NCBI GenBank assembly: GCA_022792755.1
Contig: JAAWBP010000018.1
Span: 1-16,963, forward strand
Source: Oscillospiraceae bacterium
Lineage (GTDB): Bacteria; Bacillota; Clostridia; Oscillospirales; Ruminococcaceae
DNA length: 16,963 nucleotides
Direction: 5' to 3'
This document shows positions 14,891-16,963 of the stretch, in pieces. The notes beneath the pieces are model-generated. The model did no database searches, had not been told where the DNA came from, and saw only the letters and a list, made by a program, of their open reading frames with translations. The first letter of the stretch is position 1, and each line of letters starts with the position of its first letter. Both the position numbers and the translations under genes were made by a program.

Positions 14891-15502
14891 ATGAACGCGC
14901 TTACAAAAAAGCACATTATCGTTGCGGTGATTTTGGCAGTCCTAGGGATTGTCACGGTTTTGCTCCTCTTGCAGGCTATGAAAGGGAATCCGATCAGCAC
15001 TTGTATTTTTGAGGAAGATGGAACCGAATACACCGGCGATTATTATCAAATGGACGATGCAGCCCTCACGCTGGAGGATGGAACGGAGCTTCAGCTGGAG
15101 CTGATCACCTATTTCCCAGAGCAGAAGGAACTGCAATTCGGGTTTTCTCTGCCGGAGGCGGATGAATTAAAGAACAAAGAGCCTTTTAAAATGGAACTGC
15201 TGAACCTCGCCGAATCGGCAGATAGCCCCATCACGAAAGAACCGTTCTATATTTCGGAGCTGCGCGACGGGCGGTATCATTATAGGGCGGTCTTCCGCGA
15301 TGCACAGATCGATGTAGAGCGCTCTCCCGATTTGACTTTGAGGATTAAAAGCACGGAAGGAACGCCGTTGTCCTCCGAAGTTTTTATCACTGCCAAAACG
15401 CTGTTCACGGCGAAACCGTTCAGTCAGATCGACAGCTCCACCCTGTTTAGAGCGACTTTGGGCAGCGGCGAAGAGGAGCCTTCCTCAAAAGAAGCAGCAT
15501 AA
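14891..15502 (+). CDS. Single-pass membrane protein of unknown function
   Basis: This encodes 203 aa. A short cytoplasmic N-terminus (MNALTKKH) is followed by a membrane segment at about 9-28 and an extracytoplasmic domain of about 170 residues rich in Glu, Asp and beta-prone stretches. No lipobox cysteine follows the hydrophobic segment, so a transmembrane anchor is more likely than a lipoprotein. I do not recognise the family. The start at ATG 14891 is set by AAGGAGG about 6 nt upstream; a longer reading would begin inside the MITE-like element. A strong terminator follows at 15514. Its own promoter is probably the one at 14511-14539, beyond the insert. Confidence 0.75.
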   Translation: MNALTKKHIIVAVILAVLGIVTVLLLLQAMKGNPISTCIFEEDGTEYTGDYYQMDDAALTLEDGTELQLELITYFPEQKELQFGFSLPEADELKNKEPFKMELLNLAESADSPITKEPFYISELRDGRYHYRAVFRDAQIDVERSPDLTLRIKSTEGTPLSSEVFITAKTLFTAKPFSQIDSSTLFRATLGSGEEEPSSKEAA

Positions 15503-15513
15503 TGGAAAGTTAT

Positions 15514-15552
15514 AAATCGAGGGGGTTCTTAAAGAACTCCCTTGATTTTTAT
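15514..15552 (+). terminator. Intrinsic terminator after the membrane protein gene
   Basis: A 17-bp stem (arm 15514-15530 with arm 15532-15548) is complete if two G-U pairs are allowed. It is followed by a short T-rich run (TTTTATTGTT). It closes the transcript 12 nt after the stop codon at 15502. Confidence 0.85.
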
Positions 15553-15610
15553 TGTTAAAAAAGCAGTTGTTTATCTTGCTTAAAAAAATAATAAAAACAG
15601 AATTTTATTA

Positions 15611-15639
15611 TTGAAAACAACAGCTCTATATGTTATGAT
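15611..15639 (+). promoter_or_regulatory. Promoter of the gene at 15668
   Basis: TTGAAA (15611-15616) and TATGAT (15634-15639) are 17 bp apart. The predicted start near 15646 is about 20 nt before the GTG start codon, leaving a short leader that contains GGAGGTGAT. Confidence 0.75.
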
Positions 15640-15667
15640 ACAAGTAAATAAGGTTGGAGGTGATCCT

Positions 15668-16345
15668 GTGAAAAAAGAAAGAGCAGAAACAGGCACTGCA
15701 AGCCGTTTCACCAACTTCTGGTACTACTATTGGAAATTTATTCTAATCGGCCTTGCGGTAATCGTTGTCGGGACAATCTTGATCGTAAATTTCGTGGTGA
15801 AGCCGGTCGATGTGCGGATCGCCGTTTTCAGCCGGAACGCTTCCCAGCTCAATCTCGGGAAAATCCAGGGGGCTTTCCTCGACTATGTGCCGGACCGAAA
15901 CGGCGATGGAACGATCTCCCTCGAAATCCTCAACCACTCCCCCGCCGTCGAAGAGGAAGCATTTACAGACGGGCGGATCGGCGCGGTCCAAAATTCCGAC
16001 ACCTATCTTTACCTGATCGATGCAAAACTGTTCCAGGAACTCCAAGCCCTTCCGGAGGGCGAGAACATCCCGGAGGGCTTTGCGGATCTCAAGCTCAAAA
16101 GTCCCAACTGTATCTATCTGGAAAACAACGGGTATAACGTCATCGGTTCCCCGTTCCAGGAGGCGCTCGGCATCAGCAAAGAGGATGCGGACACGTATTT
16201 CCCGGATGGGTTATATCTCGTCCTGCGCGGGCCGGTGACGGTCTACAGTCCGGAAACGGACGGACAGACTGTAAAATCCGACTACCCGGCGGCCGAAGCG
16301 TTCGCTTTGAACATCCTGAAGGGGACGCCGGAAAAGCGCGGCTGA
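15668..16345 (+). CDS. Single-pass membrane protein with DxNxDG loop, unknown function
   Basis: This encodes 225 aa. A short cytoplasmic end is followed by NFWYYYWKFILIGLAVIVVG and a membrane helix at about 17-45, then an extracytoplasmic domain. Near residue 77 the segment DRNGDGTISLEI resembles an EF-hand or dockerin-type calcium loop, although the usual acidic residue at position 12 is Ile. The FWYYYWK entry to the helix recalls a group of uncharacterised clostridial membrane proteins; that is from memory and is not proven. GTG 15668 is preceded by GGAGGTGAT at good spacing; an in-frame ATG at 15635 lies inside the -10 element. It is monocistronic, with its own promoter (15611-15639) and terminator (16387-16418). 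Confidence 0.8.
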   Translation: MKKERAETGTASRFTNFWYYYWKFILIGLAVIVVGTILIVNFVVKPVDVRIAVFSRNASQLNLGKIQGAFLDYVPDRNGDGTISLEILNHSPAVEEEAFTDGRIGAVQNSDTYLYLIDAKLFQELQALPEGENIPEGFADLKLKSPNCIYLENNGYNVIGSPFQEALGISKEDADTYFPDGLYLVLRGPVTVYSPETDGQTVKSDYPAAEAFALNILKGTPEKRG

Positions 16346-16386
16346 ACCGGTTTGCAGGACGTATCATTTCACCATTTGCGGGCATT

Positions 16387-16418
16387 GAAAAAGCCTCCGC
16401 ATATGCGGAGGCTTTTTC
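16387..16418. terminator. Bidirectional terminator, 32-bp perfect palindrome
   Basis: Arms GAAAAAGCCTCCGC (16387-16400) and GCGGAGGCTTTTTC (16405-16418) flank ATAT. The A-run on one side and T-run on the other allow termination of the plus-strand gene ending at 16345 and of the minus-strand gene ending at 16444. Confidence 0.92.
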
Positions 16419-16443
16419 ATCTTTGATCCAATGCAGTTCGGTT

Positions 16444-16632
16444 TCAACCGTCATCAACGGTTTTCGCAATCGGCTGTTTTTTCGCTTTATCCTTTTCGGC
16501 CTCCAGCTCCTTTTCGGTTGCCCGCCGGACTAAGCATTCGCCGCATTCCTCAGCGTAGCGGCGGAGCATCCGCTCCATTTCATACCGCGCCATCTCTTTT
16601 CTGTGCTGTTCCCGTTTTCTGTCAATTTTCAT
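16444..16632 (-). CDS. Small charged helical protein, unknown function
   Basis: This encodes 62 aa, nearly all charged: many Arg, Lys and Glu, with MKIDRKREQHRKEMARYEME at the start. It is probably one long helix or coiled coil. Two Cys occur in ECGEC (about 29-33). The ATG overlaps the end of the upstream gene by 11 nt and is preceded by GAGGAACGAGAAG, which supports coupled translation. I do not recognise the family. The bidirectional terminator follows 25 nt after its stop. Confidence 0.55.
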   Translation of the reverse strand: MKIDRKREQHRKEMARYEMERMLRRYAEECGECLVRRATEKELEAEKDKAKKQPIAKTVDDG

Positions 16633-16822
16633 CTTCTCGTTCCTCTACTCGATATGTAACATCCTGATTGTTTTTGTCCATCCCGCAGACGATCCCATCC
16701 TGCTCTTCGAGCAGATATAGGTCGTCGTTTTCATAAATGACGGCATAAGCCTCTCCCGCTCTCCAAATCGTCCTCCGGTTTGGGCTTGTGAGTTCCTCGA
16801 TCATCACAATTTCCTTTTTCAT
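16622..16822 (-). CDS. Small acidic protein, unknown function
   Basis: This encodes 66 aa (MKKEIVMIEELTSPNRRTIW...). Alternating hydrophobic and polar residues (AYAVIYENDDLYLLEEQDG) suggest a small beta-rich domain. There is no membrane segment or known motif. AAGGGGAAG lies 4 nt before ATG, and a good AT-rich promoter is at 16845-16873. It overlaps the next gene by 11 nt, so both are likely made from one transcript. Confidence 0.6.
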   Translation of the reverse strand: MKKEIVMIEELTSPNRRTIWRAGEAYAVIYENDDLYLLEEQDGIVCGMDKNNQDVTYRVEEREDEN

Positions 16823-16844
16823 ATACTTCCCCTTATTTAAATTT

Positions 16845-16873
16845 AATATATTATTTTCTTTTTATAAAAACAA
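16845..16873 (-). promoter_or_regulatory. Promoter of the small-protein pair
   Basis: On the minus strand TTGTTT (16868-16873) and TATATT (16845-16850) are 17 bp apart. The transcript would start near 16838 with a short leader before the start codon at 16822. The spacer and flanks are very AT-rich compared with the rest of the window. Confidence 0.65.
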
Positions 16874-16883
16874 CCTGTCCATG

Positions 16884-16963
16884 TCAATCGGCCTCCGAAT
16901 AAAAATACTGTTTAAATTCTTGATACAGCCTGATTTCCCGAAGAAGGCGGCCATGATCCTCCG
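16884..16963 (-). CDS. C-terminal end of a minus-strand gene cut by the window edge
   Basis: An open frame enters from the right edge and ends with TGA at 16884-16886. The visible 25 residues include LLREIRLYQEFKQYFYSEAD, a plausible helical, charged protein tail. The other minus-strand frames look less protein-like: one ends early, the other runs into the AT-rich promoter. Too little is visible to name a family. The promoter at 16845-16873 begins 11 nt after its stop. Confidence 0.45.
   Translation of the reverse strand, partial: EDHGRLLREIRLYQEFKQYFYSEAD

Overview
The window looks like chromosome of a spore-forming, fairly GC-rich Firmicute of class Clostridia, probably near Oscillospiraceae/Ruminococcaceae. 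That placement is an inference from gene content: ypeB and a SpoIID-domain gene for sporulation and germination, a class B sortase, thiI paired with a cysteine desulfurase, and an Asp23-FakA-RecG block. No rRNA, tRNA, CRISPR array or phage gene was recognised.

Layout. Positions 1-276 carry no gene but hold a run of hairpin repeat units whose stems differ by compensating changes. Next is a small two-gene operon (400-902): a 67-aa protein of unknown function and a 100-aa protein with only sigma-70 region 4. Its promoter carries two copies of a 17-bp operator-like palindrome. Positions 1053-7029 on the minus strand form a likely operon running cysteine desulfurase, thiI, cinA, class B sortase, SpoIID-like protein; it ends at a terminator shared with the sigma-like operon. 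Divergent from it is ypeB (7165-8520), which converges on recG with overlapping stop codons. recG, fakA and an asp23-family gene make a second minus-strand block (8517-12805) with a good promoter at 12932-12960.

The right part (13294-16963) is more accessory. It holds two translationally coupled flavodoxin-like proteins, a 300-bp TA-flanked element with perfect terminal inverted repeats (a MITE candidate) lying just after a promoter, two single-pass membrane proteins of unknown function, a strong bidirectional terminator, two tiny overlapping minus-strand genes, and the C-terminal end of another minus-strand gene at the edge.

How the genes fit together. The desulfurase probably supplies sulfur to ThiI for 4-thiouridine in tRNA. 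CinA repairs or salvages the nicotinamide nucleotide pool. The sortase and SpoIID-like protein act at the cell surface or septum. FakA phosphorylates exogenous fatty acids with a FakB partner that is not encoded here. The least explained parts are the covarying hairpin array, the double-operator sigma-like operon, and the MITE-like insertion in a 5' leader.
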